A DNA stretch of 64,000 bases from Pseudoalteromonas ruthenica (GCF_008808095.1 NZ_CP023397.1:310001-374000), one strand, 5' to 3'; positions 1-9,453 are shown, numbered from the stretch's first letter. Translations and numbers: made by a program. Notes: generated by a model from the letters alone, not told the origin.

Positions 1-16
1 TGTGTGAACCATAAAA

Positions 17-39
17 AAAAGCCGAACGAGTCGGCTTTT
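17..39 (-). terminator. Rho-independent terminator
   Basis: A perfect 9-bp stem (17-25 with 31-39) encloses a 5-nt loop. Read on the - strand it is followed by a run of eight T residues. It lies just downstream of the small exported-protein gene that ends at 104, and it fits that gene's transcription stop. Confidence 0.85.
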
Positions 40-103
40 GCACATTCACGAAGTGTCCATTCAATGAACGAGGTACCTGCAACCGTGTGACGGTTGCTGT
101 TAA

Positions 104-466
104 CTATCGGCCGTCTTCAAATGACGCCGTAGCTGAAACTTTGCTCCACGAGCCGTTACTGTAAAGAATGGTTGCTTCGGCTGTATATGGGCGGAAAGCA
201 CGAATTTCAAAAGAGCACGACGTGCCCGAGGTGCCGCACGATGAGGCCGCATTAGACCAAATAACACTGTCGATTTGTGAACCGTTCCCTACCACGCGAA
301 AAACTGCGGTGCTTGTTGTCGCACCATAAACCAGTGCGAAACAACGGTTAGGTGTAAATTGATCGTATGCCTGAGTGTCGACATAACATTCCATGCTGTC
401 GGCGCTTGCTTGTGCGCTAAATAGTCCACCAATCAGTAGAGCGGCTGATGCAATAAGTGTTTTCAT
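104..466 (-). CDS. Small exported protein of unknown function
   Basis: This 120-residue protein begins at an ATG with a good GGAGAG ribosome site. The open frame extends upstream to 526, but that extension has no signal character. Residues 1-22 (MKTLIASAALLIGGLFSAQASA) form a clear Sec signal peptide. The mature part is about 98 residues and has four cysteines (in ECYVD, RCFAL, SSCGT and SCSFE), which suggests two disulfide bonds and a periplasmic or secreted location. I do not recognise the family. The alternating hydrophobic and polar pattern suggests a small beta-sandwich. It is followed by its own terminator and looks monocistronic. Confidence 0.8.
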   Translation of the reverse strand: MKTLIASAALLIGGLFSAQASADSMECYVDTQAYDQFTPNRCFALVYGATTSTAVFRVVGNGSQIDSVIWSNAASSCGTSGTSCSFEIRAFRPYTAEATILYSNGSWSKVSATASFEDGR

Positions 467-658
467 TGTTCTCTCCATTTGAATCATTCCACGGGCTCTA
501 CAACTGCTTATACTCCTGTAAGCCATCGATATTGCCTTTTTTGATTAAGGCAGTGGAATTACCCTATAAGAGAACAAACAAAAAATAAACACCAAATTAA
601 CATTTGTTTCTAAATTAAGTAAAAAGTAGGAGGCCCTGATGTTCCAAGGGCCGAGTGA

Positions 659-1735
659 TTAGCCTATTTTGAAATCAAGCTGGACCGAGGTTTTTGCTTT
701 AACAGCTTGATTATTTTCAAACTTTGGTGCGTATCGCCATTGTTTTACGGCATTAACAGCCGCTCTTTCAAATGCCGCACTGCCATCGGAGTCCAATACA
801 CTGACATCTTCAACGAAGCCGCTCTCGTTCACGGTGAACTCCATTTGTACCCAGCCTTCGCGGCGTTGGCGCACGGCGATAGCGGGGTAGCGCGGAGGAG
901 TGCGATACAATGGGGTTTGCTCTTGATTCTTCGTCCACGGACGCATTTTTGCGATGGCAACACAATGCTTAGTGGCTTGCTCGGATTCACCTCCTTGCTC
1001 ATACAGCGCGACGAGCTGCGAGTGAGCTTGTAGCTCAGCAGGGTGGTCAAAACTAAAGTTATCATCAAAAATATTGACCACTTTGTTAAAACGTTCAATG
1101 GCCGTATGTCGACGCCCTCGGGCTTTGTCTACCGCACCTAACAGCATGGTGACATTAATCATTTCGACCGTGTCATCGGCGATATGCGCTTGATAGTATG
1201 CTTCGGCTTCATTGAGGTAGACTACCGCCGCACGGCCTTTATCAAAGTCCAAGCGGCGAAAGTAAATTTCGGCACCGTCTACTTTTAAATCGGCGACCAA
1301 TTTAGCTTTTTGTTGCTGCTTTGCAATATCTATCGCACGTTCGATGGCCTTCTCAACGGTGTGTGCCTTATCCGCGCTTTTGGCGATGCCCATTAACGGG
1401 TCGATAAGGCTTAGCGGGTCTGAGTTAGGCTGCTGCTCTAATATCGTCAACGCCTGTTTATAAAGGGTCGCGCGTTGCTGCGCATTAGTGTGTGAAGGGG
1501 CCATCGCGTTGGCGTAGTTAATGGCTAACTTAGCAACAGCTGGCGATGTTTCACCAAAGGTGTTCAGGCCAACCTCATAGGCGGTTTGTGCATGTTGCTG
1601 CACATTCTCGCCAGTGTGCAGTGCTTGCTCAAAGGCGTCATAGGCGGCATCGAAATCAGGTGTGGGTGCGGCGGCACTCATCCAAGGTGAGCCTAGTAAA
1701 GCCAATAGGCCGATATTGAGAGATTTTTTTAACAT
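659..1735 (-). CDS. TPR-containing protein with TonB C-terminal domain
   Basis: This 358-residue protein has an N-terminal hydrophobic segment (about residues 5-22) that looks like a signal peptide. A long alpha-helical, TPR-like region follows, to about residue 260. The C-terminal 85 residues are a TonB C-terminal domain, shown by PRYPAIAVRQRREGWVQMEF, then the V..SDGSAAFERAAVNAVKQWRY core. The proline-rich spacer of a classical TonB is missing, so the helical repeats replace it. The domain normally contacts the TonB box of outer-membrane receptors. Whether this protein transmits energy or only docks in the periplasm depends on whether the N-terminus stays uncleaved. The start has an AAGGAG site. 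It appears monocistronic. Confidence 0.85.
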   Translation of the reverse strand: MLKKSLNIGLLALLGSPWMSAAAPTPDFDAAYDAFEQALHTGENVQQHAQTAYEVGLNTFGETSPAVAKLAINYANAMAPSHTNAQQRATLYKQALTILEQQPNSDPLSLIDPLMGIAKSADKAHTVEKAIERAIDIAKQQQKAKLVADLKVDGAEIYFRRLDFDKGRAAVVYLNEAEAYYQAHIADDTVEMINVTMLLGAVDKARGRRHTAIERFNKVVNIFDDNFSFDHPAELQAHSQLVALYEQGGESEQATKHCVAIAKMRPWTKNQEQTPLYRTPPRYPAIAVRQRREGWVQMEFTVNESGFVEDVSVLDSDGSAAFERAAVNAVKQWRYAPKFENNQAVKAKTSVQLDFKIG

Positions 1736-1974
1736 CTTACACTCCTTTGTTTTGAGGCTATTTTATCTGACCCTATTTTTAGTGCAACAAAAGATAGGCT
1801 CAGCATTGCTTAAGCGCGCTTTTGAAAAATCTTCACTGAGTGTGTGTAGTGCTTGCTGGTACAGAGCCATTTATTTTTACTGCTTCAGCTTAATTTGTTG
1901 ATTTTTAAAGGCTTAAATAGTTGGTGCTGTTTTTGCTCCCATAAGCTCGACGATTAAATTTAAAGGAGAAGGTT

Positions 1975-3357
1975 ATGGCAAAGACGGTAACAACCGTAAA
2001 TCCAAGTAATGGTAACCCATTAGCTGAGTACACCTTATTATCACAGTTTCAAGCAGAGCAGGCAGTCGATGCTGCCCATGACGCGTTTGGCCAATGGCGC
2101 AAAACGTCTTTTTCAGAGCGCGCTGAGAAACTGAACAAACTCGCCGACCTGATCGAACAAAATGAGAGCGCGTTGGTGACCTTAATGACCGAGGAAATGG
2201 GTAAAGTCACCGACCAAGGTAAACAAGAAGTGGCGTTGTGCGCGCAAATTTGCCGCTACACCGCCAAGCATGGTGCCAAAGAATTAGAAGATGAACACCG
2301 TTTCTTTGAAGATGGGCACGCCTTGGTGACTTATCAGCCCATAGGTGTGATTTTAGGGATCCAGCCCTGGAACTTCCCACTGTATCAAGTGATCCGTTAT
2401 AGCGTCTCGAATATTATGGCGGGCAATACTACGGTGTTGAAGCATGCCAGCAATGTGTTTGGTATGTCGAAGAAAATTGAAGCGCTGTTTCTTGAAGCAG
2501 GGTTCCCTGAGGGCTGTTATCAATCACTGCTTATCGATGGCGCTACCGCCAGTAAACTTATTGCGCACGATAAAGTACGCGGTGTAACCTTTACGGGCAG
2601 TGATGAAACCGGTAAGAAAGTGGCGGAGCAGGCCGCGTCGGTATCGAAAAAGTCAGTACTAGAGCTTGGCAGTAACGACGCATTTGTGGTGCTCAGCGAT
2701 GCTGATATTGCGCATGCGGTGTCGTGTTGTATTCAAGGCCGTGTGGTCAACAACGGTGAAACTTGTGTTGCCGCCAAACGTTTCATTATCGCTGACGCGG
2801 TGTACGATGAATTTCGCGATGCTTTTGTTAAAGCGGCCAAAGAGCTGAGAATGGGCGACCCAAAAGAGTCCAGCACCGATCTTGGGCCGATGGCGCGAGA
2901 TGACTTGCGCGACCAATTGCACCAGCAAGTGCAGCAATCCATTGAAGCCGGTGCAAAGTGTATTCTCGGTGGTGATGTGCCACAAGGTGAGGGGTTCTTC
3001 TACCCGATCACCGTATTGGAAGACGTTAAATCGGGCATGCCCGCCTACGATGATGAGTTATTTGGCCCGGTGGCGTCGTTCATTCGTGCCAACGACGATG
3101 AACATGCCATGCAACTGGCCAACGACTCGCGTTATGGCTTAGGTGGTGGTATTTTCAGTGAGGACACAGAAAAAGCCGTGGCATTGGCAAAAACCGAGTT
3201 CGATACCGGTATGGTCAACATTAACGGCTATTCGTTAGCACAGCCTAACCTGCCTTTTGGCGGCGTTAAAGACAGCGGTTATGGTCGCGAGCACGGCGGC
3301 TTTGGCATGCGTGAATTCGTTAATGTTAAATCGATTATGATAGCGCAGCCCAACTAA
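1975..3357 (+). CDS. NAD(P)-dependent aldehyde dehydrogenase, succinate-semialdehyde type
   Basis: This 460-residue enzyme belongs to the aldehyde dehydrogenase superfamily and resembles the Sad/YneI and GabD2 group. It oxidises an aldehyde, probably succinate semialdehyde, to the acid with NAD(P)+. Visible motifs are QPWNFPLYQ (cofactor pocket), FTGSDETGKKV (Rossmann region), the general base Glu230 in VLELGSND, and the nucleophile Cys264 in NNGETCVAAKR. The C-terminal FGGVKDSGYGREHGGFGMREF is typical of this subgroup. The length is normal for it. An AAAGGAGAAGG ribosome site precedes the ATG. It stands alone and converges on the HDOD gene. The exact substrate is inferred from family resemblance. 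Confidence 0.92.
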   Translation: MAKTVTTVNPSNGNPLAEYTLLSQFQAEQAVDAAHDAFGQWRKTSFSERAEKLNKLADLIEQNESALVTLMTEEMGKVTDQGKQEVALCAQICRYTAKHGAKELEDEHRFFEDGHALVTYQPIGVILGIQPWNFPLYQVIRYSVSNIMAGNTTVLKHASNVFGMSKKIEALFLEAGFPEGCYQSLLIDGATASKLIAHDKVRGVTFTGSDETGKKVAEQAASVSKKSVLELGSNDAFVVLSDADIAHAVSCCIQGRVVNNGETCVAAKRFIIADAVYDEFRDAFVKAAKELRMGDPKESSTDLGPMARDDLRDQLHQQVQQSIEAGAKCILGGDVPQGEGFFYPITVLEDVKSGMPAYDDELFGPVASFIRANDDEHAMQLANDSRYGLGGGIFSEDTEKAVALAKTEFDTGMVNINGYSLAQPNLPFGGVKDSGYGREHGGFGMREFVNVKSIMIAQPN

Positions 3358-3373
3358 GTGTTTGTTGCCCAGT

Positions 3374-4420
3374 TCAAACACCCGATAAATGGGTGTCGAC
3401 TCGCTGTTTAAGTACAGGGTGGGTGAGGTGGTCGCTGAGCTGCTTCGCCTGCTGCTGGTTTTGTAAGCAACACAGTTTACTGGCTATGTCCGCTTGCTCA
3501 CACAATTGCGCTAAAGGCGAGAGTTGAGCCCGACTGTGCTCCAACCTAATGCGGTGCAACCTACTGTGGTGCAACCCTTTTACAATCAGTTGCGGCAACT
3601 GCCAATAATTTGCCAAGGTTAAGGTTAAATCGTGACTGTATTCTCTAATTAGGCGTTTAAAGGCTGCGCTGCTAGGAGTGACGTCGGGGTCAACAACATT
3701 AAAGGCCTCTATCATAAGCTCAAAAATAATCATGGTGCCGAGGTTGTAAAGCAGTGCGGTAAAATATGCGGCGCCAGGGTCGGTTTCGCTATCGGCAGCT
3801 GCTAACTTGGCAAAGTCAGCCGTTTGCAACGCGTGCTGCCATATTTTTTCGCCAAACTGGCGGTAATAAATACTCGGGCGCGGCGTAAAGCGCTTAATAT
3901 AAGATTGCACCACGCCCTCAAGCAGGCCATTGGCCCCCATACTCATAAAAGCGGCTTTAAGCTCGGTGATTTCTTGTTCGCGGCGGCGGTAACGAGGGCT
4001 GTTCGCTAGCTTGATAAGATCCGCTGCCATCGCAGGCTCCCGCTCTACCACAGCGAGTAATCGCTGCACGTCGAAATCAGGGTTATCCAGCTCTTTAAGC
4101 ACCTGACTGATGGAGGCCGGCATAACGGGTAGATGTGACAGCAGCTGCTCAGGTTCATGCATTAACAGGCTCAGTTGATGGTAAATGAAGTGACTGAGGC
4201 TGTCGCTCTGCTGCATTGGCCGAGCATCACAACCAAATAAGTAATCGAGATAGGCGCCCTCTAAGTCGTTTTCGTAAGGCATTGCTTGGTCGTCGACAGG
4301 GGCTTTATCGGCGAACGGTAAGGGCTCATTTTCCGGTGTTTTATCAAAAAACGCATAATTAGCGTCAACCTCAGCGGGCACAAACGATGGCAACAAAGCT
4401 CTTAGAAGCTTACGAAACAT
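3374..4420 (-). CDS. HDOD domain signalling protein
   Basis: This 348-residue cytoplasmic protein has an HDOD domain at about residues 95-290. It shows the conserved LPVMPASISQVLKELDNPD entry, LIKLANSPRYRRR, and FTALLYNLGTMIIFEL. HDOD proteins resemble HD phosphohydrolases but lack the complete metal site, and they act as signalling adaptors. The first 90 residues are acidic and not recognised. An AGAGG site precedes the ATG. It lies 20 bp downstream of the exported-protein gene at 4441-4956 on the same strand, so the two may be cotranscribed. Confidence 0.85.
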   Translation of the reverse strand: MFRKLLRALLPSFVPAEVDANYAFFDKTPENEPLPFADKAPVDDQAMPYENDLEGAYLDYLFGCDARPMQQSDSLSHFIYHQLSLLMHEPEQLLSHLPVMPASISQVLKELDNPDFDVQRLLAVVEREPAMAADLIKLANSPRYRRREQEITELKAAFMSMGANGLLEGVVQSYIKRFTPRPSIYYRQFGEKIWQHALQTADFAKLAAADSETDPGAAYFTALLYNLGTMIIFELMIEAFNVVDPDVTPSSAAFKRLIREYSHDLTLTLANYWQLPQLIVKGLHHSRLHRIRLEHSRAQLSPLAQLCEQADIASKLCCLQNQQQAKQLSDHLTHPVLKQRVDTHLSGV

Positions 4421-4440
4421 GAATACCTCTTTGTGAAAAT

Positions 4441-4956
4441 CTACTTAAAAACGACCGCTTTATCTGAGCGAGTGTAGGTGCGGATTTGCGGTGATGTCCA
4501 TTGCTCGTTTTGTAAGTATTGTGTACTGACTACTATTTTGCCATCCACGAATTGGCTCGTGGACTTTACTTGGGTGATCCCTTGAGCACTGCCGGTTACT
4601 TCCTCATAAGCGGTGAAGCTGCCGTCATCGCCCACTTCAAGCCAGCCTTGAGTGTAAAAAGAGGCGGTAGTGAAATAATAAAACACCAGTTTTTGCCTAC
4701 TTTGGTCCCAAAAAATCAGTGATTCACCACCATAATCGCCGTCATTGATGCTGTGTAAAGTGCGAATAGCAGTGCCATTGAGGGCACGCTGCCATTGGCT
4801 TACATCTGTGACCTGCTCTTGAGTGGGAGCGGGTTGAAACTGTGCCTGCCAAGTGCCTAAGTAGGGTTCGAAAACACTCAATTGAGGTGACAATGAGCTC
4901 TTTGCAAGCGCGAGAGTCGGTAATAGCAGCACGAGCGCTGCTAACAAAGGTTTCAT
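4441..4956 (-). CDS. Exported protein of unknown function, DUF1579-like
   Basis: This 171-residue protein has a signal peptide (MKPLLAALVLLLPTLALAKS). The mature part starts with a segment reading FEPYLGTWQAQF and continues as alternating short beta strands (GESLIFWDQSRQKLVFYYF, GWLEVGDDGSFTAYEE). This is the pattern of small lipocalin-like proteins of the DUF1579 type, which often carry LGTW near the start. The function is unknown. An AAGGAAT ribosome site precedes the ATG. It probably leads a two-gene unit with the HDOD gene. Confidence 0.75.
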   Translation of the reverse strand: MKPLLAALVLLLPTLALAKSSLSPQLSVFEPYLGTWQAQFQPAPTQEQVTDVSQWQRALNGTAIRTLHSINDGDYGGESLIFWDQSRQKLVFYYFTTASFYTQGWLEVGDDGSFTAYEEVTGSAQGITQVKSTSQFVDGKIVVSTQYLQNEQWTSPQIRTYTRSDKAVVFK

Positions 4957-5224
4957 AGTAATTCCTTAATGGTGGAGTATGGCTTTAGGTAAGCTTGAGA
5001 CACAGCCTCGATAAGCTCAAGAAAAAAGAACAAAGAGATCATTTTTGCTAATTATTAACCTTGGGTTAATAGTTGGTTCTTTTTGTTTGTTGCTTTTGAT
5101 TCTTTAATATCTCATATTTACAAGCGTTTACAAAGTTTTGGTGGTTTAAATGTAAAATAATTGAAAACAGATTGGTGTTGTTTTATTTTGCTGTTTCCCA
5201 TAAAAGAAACAACTAGGATATCCC

Positions 5225-7027
5225 ATGTTTAAACCCACCCTTATCGCCAGCGCGCTGCTTAGCAGTACCGCTGTATTTGCTCAAGGTCCACTGTTTGAAG
5301 TGTCATCGCAGCAAATGGCTAACAGCGTTAACGCTGCACAAGCAAATATGTCACAGCTCAGTGGCGCGCAGTTCCAATTAACCAGCAATACTGCCTCCTT
5401 GTCTTTGCCTGTTGATGGTGCGCAGGTACACTTTACCCGCAAAAACGCTAGCCTTAGCGCCAGCGGTAACCTTATTTGGCAAGGTGAAAATGACAATGGT
5501 GACTCGGTCACATTAGTGCAAACTGCAAAAGGCATCTCTGGTACGGTTAAAACCAACGGTGACGTGCTAAAGCTTAAGCCTGTTGGCGCTCATGGTCATC
5601 AGCTGCGTACACTCAAGCCTGAGCAAATGCCACCAGAGCACCAACCAGGACACGTTATGCCTGAAGGCCCACTTGCAAAGCAGGTTAGCGTCAATAATAA
5701 CCCTAGTATTTTCGCGCAACCGCAGGCCGTTGCCGATACGCAAATCGACCTACTGGTGGTTTACACTGCCAAGGCTGCTCAGCTCTCTGGCGACATTGAT
5801 GCCTTGATAGACCTTGCTATCAATGAAACCAATCAGGGTTATCAAAATTCAGGTGTGAATGCCACCGTCAGTCTTGCCCATAAAGCACAGGTCAACTACA
5901 CCGAAGCGAGTAGCTCAGGCACCGATTTAAACCGTTTGGCCGGGACCAACGATGGCTACATGGATGAGGTGCACGGTTTGCGTGACCAGTATGGTGCCGA
6001 TGTGGTGGTATTAGTGAACGATGTAAATGGCTATTGTGGTCAAGCTGATGCCATTGGTGCCAGCGCCAGCAGTGCTTTTGCCATGGTTGATTATGATTGT
6101 GCTACCGGCTATTACTCTTTCGGTCATGAAATTGGCCACCTCCAAGCGGCGCGTCACAACCCTGAAAACGATCCCACTAATTCGCCTTATGCCTACGGTC
6201 ACGGCTACCAAGACCCAAGCTCGCAATGGCGTACGGTGATGGCGTATAACTGTAACAGTGGTTGTACTCGTATCAATTATTGGTCAAATCCAAACAAGAG
6301 CTACAACGGCACGGCGATGGGCACAACCACGCGCAGCGACAACACGCGTGTTTTGAATATTACCAGTCCAACGATTGCTAATTTCCGCAGTGGCGGCACA
6401 CCACCACCGCCTCCAAATGAGCTTGAAAATGGTCAGCCTATTAGCATCAGCGGTGCTAATGGCAGTGAAACGCTATACACCTTTGAAGTACCAGCCGGTG
6501 CCAGCAATATCAGCATTACCAGCTCAGGTGGCTCAGGTGACTTAGACTTGTATGTAAAATACGGCGCAACGGCATCGCAGAATAACTATGATTGCCGCCC
6601 TTATGAAAACGGGAATAACGAGAGCTGTACAGATACGCGCGCAGGCACTTACTCAATTATGGTGCATGGTTACAACGCCTATAGTGGCGCAACCTTAGTG
6701 GCAAGCTATGAGCAAAGTGGCAGCGATTTACCGATTGAGATCACTGAGTCAAACCTCTCAGGCAGCCAAGGTCAGTGGCAATATTTTACTGTTGATGTGC
6801 CTGCGGGCGCGAGCACGGTTGATGTAAGTACCTCCGGTGGCAGCGGTGATGTCGATTTGTATGTTCGTCAAGGCGCGCAGCCAACGACCTCTAGCTATGA
6901 TTGTCGCCCGTTTCGTTCAGGCAATAACGAGTCGTGTTCAGAGGCCGCAGCAGCTGGCACTTGGCATGTAGGTCTTCGTGCTTACAGCAATTACTCCGGT
7001 GTAACCTTGAATATTTCTGTGCAATAA
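5225..7027 (+). CDS. Secreted zinc metalloprotease with two PPC domains
   Basis: This 600-residue pre-pro-enzyme starts with a signal peptide (about residues 1-19) and a propeptide of roughly 150 residues. The catalytic domain covers about 170-390. Its zinc site is H301-E302-x-x-H305 with third ligand H311, written HEIGHLQAARH, and the Met-turn is MAYNC at 339. This is the metzincin layout of the M12/M72 group, except that alanine replaces the usual glycine before RH. After a PPPPP linker come two bacterial pre-peptidase C-terminal (PPC) domains of about 95 residues each, both with SGGSGDxDLYV and YDCRP..NNESC. PPC domains are usually removed on secretion. It is probably a secreted nutritional protease. 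Confidence 0.93.
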   Translation: MFKPTLIASALLSSTAVFAQGPLFEVSSQQMANSVNAAQANMSQLSGAQFQLTSNTASLSLPVDGAQVHFTRKNASLSASGNLIWQGENDNGDSVTLVQTAKGISGTVKTNGDVLKLKPVGAHGHQLRTLKPEQMPPEHQPGHVMPEGPLAKQVSVNNNPSIFAQPQAVADTQIDLLVVYTAKAAQLSGDIDALIDLAINETNQGYQNSGVNATVSLAHKAQVNYTEASSSGTDLNRLAGTNDGYMDEVHGLRDQYGADVVVLVNDVNGYCGQADAIGASASSAFAMVDYDCATGYYSFGHEIGHLQAARHNPENDPTNSPYAYGHGYQDPSSQWRTVMAYNCNSGCTRINYWSNPNKSYNGTAMGTTTRSDNTRVLNITSPTIANFRSGGTPPPPPNELENGQPISISGANGSETLYTFEVPAGASNISITSSGGSGDLDLYVKYGATASQNNYDCRPYENGNNESCTDTRAGTYSIMVHGYNAYSGATLVASYEQSGSDLPIEITESNLSGSQGQWQYFTVDVPAGASTVDVSTSGGSGDVDLYVRQGAQPTTSSYDCRPFRSGNNESCSEAAAAGTWHVGLRAYSNYSGVTLNISVQ

Positions 7028-7045
7028 CAGGCTAACAAAACCAGC

Positions 7046-7849
7046 CTAGGGTTGCTGATAGCGGCGTTCAATTTCTTTTTTGACGCTCTCAGGAATAGAT
7101 GACAAAAGGTGTTGCAAGCGCAACGCCTTTTTTTCGTTATTAGGATGGTAGCCGATGTATTGAGGCTCAATATGCAGGTTGTGTAAAAGCGCAACGGGCA
7201 AATCGAAATCGTGAATAATTTTCGCAGCCCAGGTTCTATCCACCACAATGGCATCGACGCGACTATCGCTCAGGGTTGCGAAAAATGATTTAGCTTGCGC
7301 ATCTGTTGACTCGTAGTAGGAGCGAGTAACAATATCAGCATTGAGTGCTTTTAGTGCACTATAGACTTCATCAGGGTATGGGTACTCCTCAGCAATGAGA
7401 ATAATGGGGGAGCGCTGCACAGCCCGCTGGTAAAAGCTCTCTTGGCGATTGATGGCCACCGCTAACGTCAGCTCCCAGTTAACGAACGATTGGTCGAGCA
7501 TTGCCAAGCCATCGGTTTCATCCACATGCAAGGTGAAATCAAGCTTACCTTGGCTAACGGCTTCAACACAGCGTTTGTAGGGCAGCTCAGTAAAGATGAC
7601 GTCAGTGCCTGAGTGTGACAGTGCATAGCGAATTAAATCCACTTCAATGCCTTTTGCTTGCATCGATTCGTCGACATAGCTGTAGGGCCACCACCTTTCA
7701 AAGCAAATTCGCAGTGGTGCCGGTGAGCCCCAGCTTGATGATGACCACAACTGCATCATGAGCAGTACAATGGCGCTTACAGCATATAATGTGTGCATAG
7801 CTTTAAGCTTAATCCACCGCCGCCAAGGTGCAAAAAATAAGGGGTACAT
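7046..7849 (-). CDS. Periplasmic solute-binding protein, family 3 type
   Basis: The protein matches the bacterial extracellular solute-binding family 3 fold: PLRICFERWWPYSYVD..KGIEVDLIRYAL, then LPYKRCVEAVSQGKLDFTL, and later DAIVVDRTWAAKI. Such single genes without an ABC permease are common in Alteromonadales. They may sense or bind amino acids, or serve as sensory proteins. The frame is open to 7909. I chose the methionine at 7849 because it gives a basic N-region (APWRRWIKLK) before the hydrophobic stretch. The methionine at 7798 is the alternative and lacks the positive charge. Neither has a strong ribosome site. It is divergent from the lipoprotein gene at 7925. Confidence 0.8.
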   Translation of the reverse strand: MYPLFFAPWRRWIKLKAMHTLYAVSAIVLLMMQLWSSSSWGSPAPLRICFERWWPYSYVDESMQAKGIEVDLIRYALSHSGTDVIFTELPYKRCVEAVSQGKLDFTLHVDETDGLAMLDQSFVNWELTLAVAINRQESFYQRAVQRSPIILIAEEYPYPDEVYSALKALNADIVTRSYYESTDAQAKSFFATLSDSRVDAIVVDRTWAAKIIHDFDLPVALLHNLHIEPQYIGYHPNNEKKALRLQHLLSSIPESVKKEIERRYQQP

Positions 7850-7924
7850 TTTCTTACAGTTTGCGTTAATGTTTACCGTTAAAGTGATAGAACGAGCACA
7901 CGAAGGCATGAAAGGGTACGTAGC

Positions 7925-8308
7925 ATGCTTAAATTATTTATCGCACTGACCGCACTGAGTATTTTAAATGGTTGTACGGTGGTGGGCATTTTAGTCGATG
8001 GCTATGCGCAGCCAAATATGCAGCAGCGCGCAGAAAAGCACTATACCGCCAGCACCCAAGGCGACCCGGGTAAATCCAGTTACACGCCAACAGATAATGA
8101 CGGCTTTAGCTTCGCTAAACTTGGCTTGGCGATTGACTCGGCGGTCCTCGGTGCATTGCAAAAACCAACGCCGAGTAAAAGCAATAAAGAGTGTAAGAAA
8201 CTGTCTGACACTATTACTGAGTGTGATTTAGTTGCGCCCATGCAATCCAGTGCGCCTAGCGAACCGCAAAGCGAGTTAGAGGCCATCGAGCGCCGCCATC
8301 ATGAATAA
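7925..8308 (+). CDS. Putative lipoprotein of unknown function
   Basis: This 127-residue protein has a lipoprotein signal ending in the lipobox LNGC, with Cys17 as the lipidated residue, followed by TVVGILVDG. The rest is polar and low in complexity, with two further cysteines close to one another (ECKKLSDTITECD). I do not recognise a domain. The residue after the lipid cysteine is Thr, so outer-membrane sorting is likely. The gene is a single unit ending at a hairpin shared with the convergent rhomboid gene. Confidence 0.75.
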   Translation: MLKLFIALTALSILNGCTVVGILVDGYAQPNMQQRAEKHYTASTQGDPGKSSYTPTDNDGFSFAKLGLAIDSAVLGALQKPTPSKSNKECKKLSDTITECDLVAPMQSSAPSEPQSELEAIERRHHE

Positions 8309-8320
8309 GAGGTAGGTGAT

Positions 8321-8355
8321 GGTGAGCAGCAAGGCATATATGCACGCTACTCACC
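8321..8355. terminator. Hairpin between convergent genes
   Basis: A 10-bp stem (8321-8330 with 8346-8355, one mismatch) encloses a self-complementary GCATATATGC. It lies between the convergent lipoprotein and rhomboid genes. There is no clear T-tract, so its terminator role is a guess from position. Confidence 0.45.
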
Positions 8356-8370
8356 TGGTGAAACCCGGTA

Positions 8371-9453
8371 TTAGCGTTTAAGCTGGGCGGCTGGCTTATT
8401 TAGTAGTGCAATCATAGGCCTGTCGCTCATTACTTTGGTTTTAAGCGCATAGCCAATGAGTAGACCGACGATAAAGCCGCCAATATGTGCGCCATAATCA
8501 ACACCATCGGGCAGGCTAAATAAACCGAATAAGTTAATGCCCAGCCAAATAATGAAGAACCACATAGCAGAGAGCTTCTTCTGGTAAATAATGAACATAA
8601 AGGTCAAGCTGGCGTAGCGGAACCACATTAAATACATGCCAAATAAACCAGCAATGGCACCACTGGCACCGACACTGGGAATTGCACCATTACTTGAGAG
8701 CATGAGGCTGGCAACGGAGGCGAGCACCCCGCAAAGCAGGTAGTAGCCTAAGAAGCGCCAGTGGCCAAGTGCATCTTCGAGGTTATCGCCAATGATGTAT
8801 AAAAAGTACATATTGCCTACCAGGTGCATAATAGAGCCGTGTAAAAACACACAGGTGAGCAAGGTCCAAGGCTCTTCCCCGGCGAGCACATCCACTGGGC
8901 GCATGGCAAAATATTCAAGTACGAACTCAAAATGGCTGGGAACAAAAAAGTAAGCGGCAAATATCAACACGTTCAACGCCACCAAAGCGCGAGTTACCCA
9001 CGGGGTACGATGTGGTTTGATGTTGTACTCTACTGGCATTTGCGTTAGAAATTGAAATAAGTAGGTTTTCCATGACACCTTCTGGTTGAGCTCGCCAAGT
9101 GCCGCTTTTAGCTGTGGGCTATTTTCGACACTTTCTAACTGCTCTTTTTCGATCCAGCTGCCATCGCAATGACGGCATACATCGATTTCGCTGTGGTAGT
9201 GCTCTAATAAGTGGTAGCGCTCCATCAATGTTGAGCAATCGGGGCAGTCGCGCTCAGATATACCTAAATGTTCACCAAAATTGTGTTCATATTTCTCACC
9301 CACAGGACCGTCGTTGACCTCGTTCAACATGCGATTGACTTCATTTTTTTCAAACCAAAGGCCACCACATTCTAAACACACATCAATTTCTTCACCTTGA
9401 TACTCGGTCACTTCTAGGTATTCATCAACACAATGGGGACAGCGTTTATTCAT
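8371..9453 (-). CDS. Rhomboid intramembrane protease with twin zinc ribbons
   Basis: This 360-residue protein fuses two TFIIB-type zinc ribbons to a rhomboid domain. Ribbon 1 has CPHC...CLECGGLWFEKNEV (about residues 5-45). Ribbon 2 has CPDC...CRHCDGSWIEKEQL (about 70-110). The rhomboid domain fills about 150-345, with six hydrophobic segments, the L-HGSIMHLVGNMYFL segment, the catalytic serine in GASGAIAGLFG, and the catalytic histidine in GAHIGGFIVG. Rhomboids cleave transmembrane helices. The ribbons face the cytoplasm and may recruit substrates. The start has an AAGGAG site and overlaps the upstream gene by 8 bp, so the two are translationally coupled. Confidence 0.92.
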   Translation of the reverse strand: MNKRCPHCVDEYLEVTEYQGEEIDVCLECGGLWFEKNEVNRMLNEVNDGPVGEKYEHNFGEHLGISERDCPDCSTLMERYHLLEHYHSEIDVCRHCDGSWIEKEQLESVENSPQLKAALGELNQKVSWKTYLFQFLTQMPVEYNIKPHRTPWVTRALVALNVLIFAAYFFVPSHFEFVLEYFAMRPVDVLAGEEPWTLLTCVFLHGSIMHLVGNMYFLYIIGDNLEDALGHWRFLGYYLLCGVLASVASLMLSSNGAIPSVGASGAIAGLFGMYLMWFRYASLTFMFIIYQKKLSAMWFFIIWLGINLFGLFSLPDGVDYGAHIGGFIVGLLIGYALKTKVMSDRPMIALLNKPAAQLKR

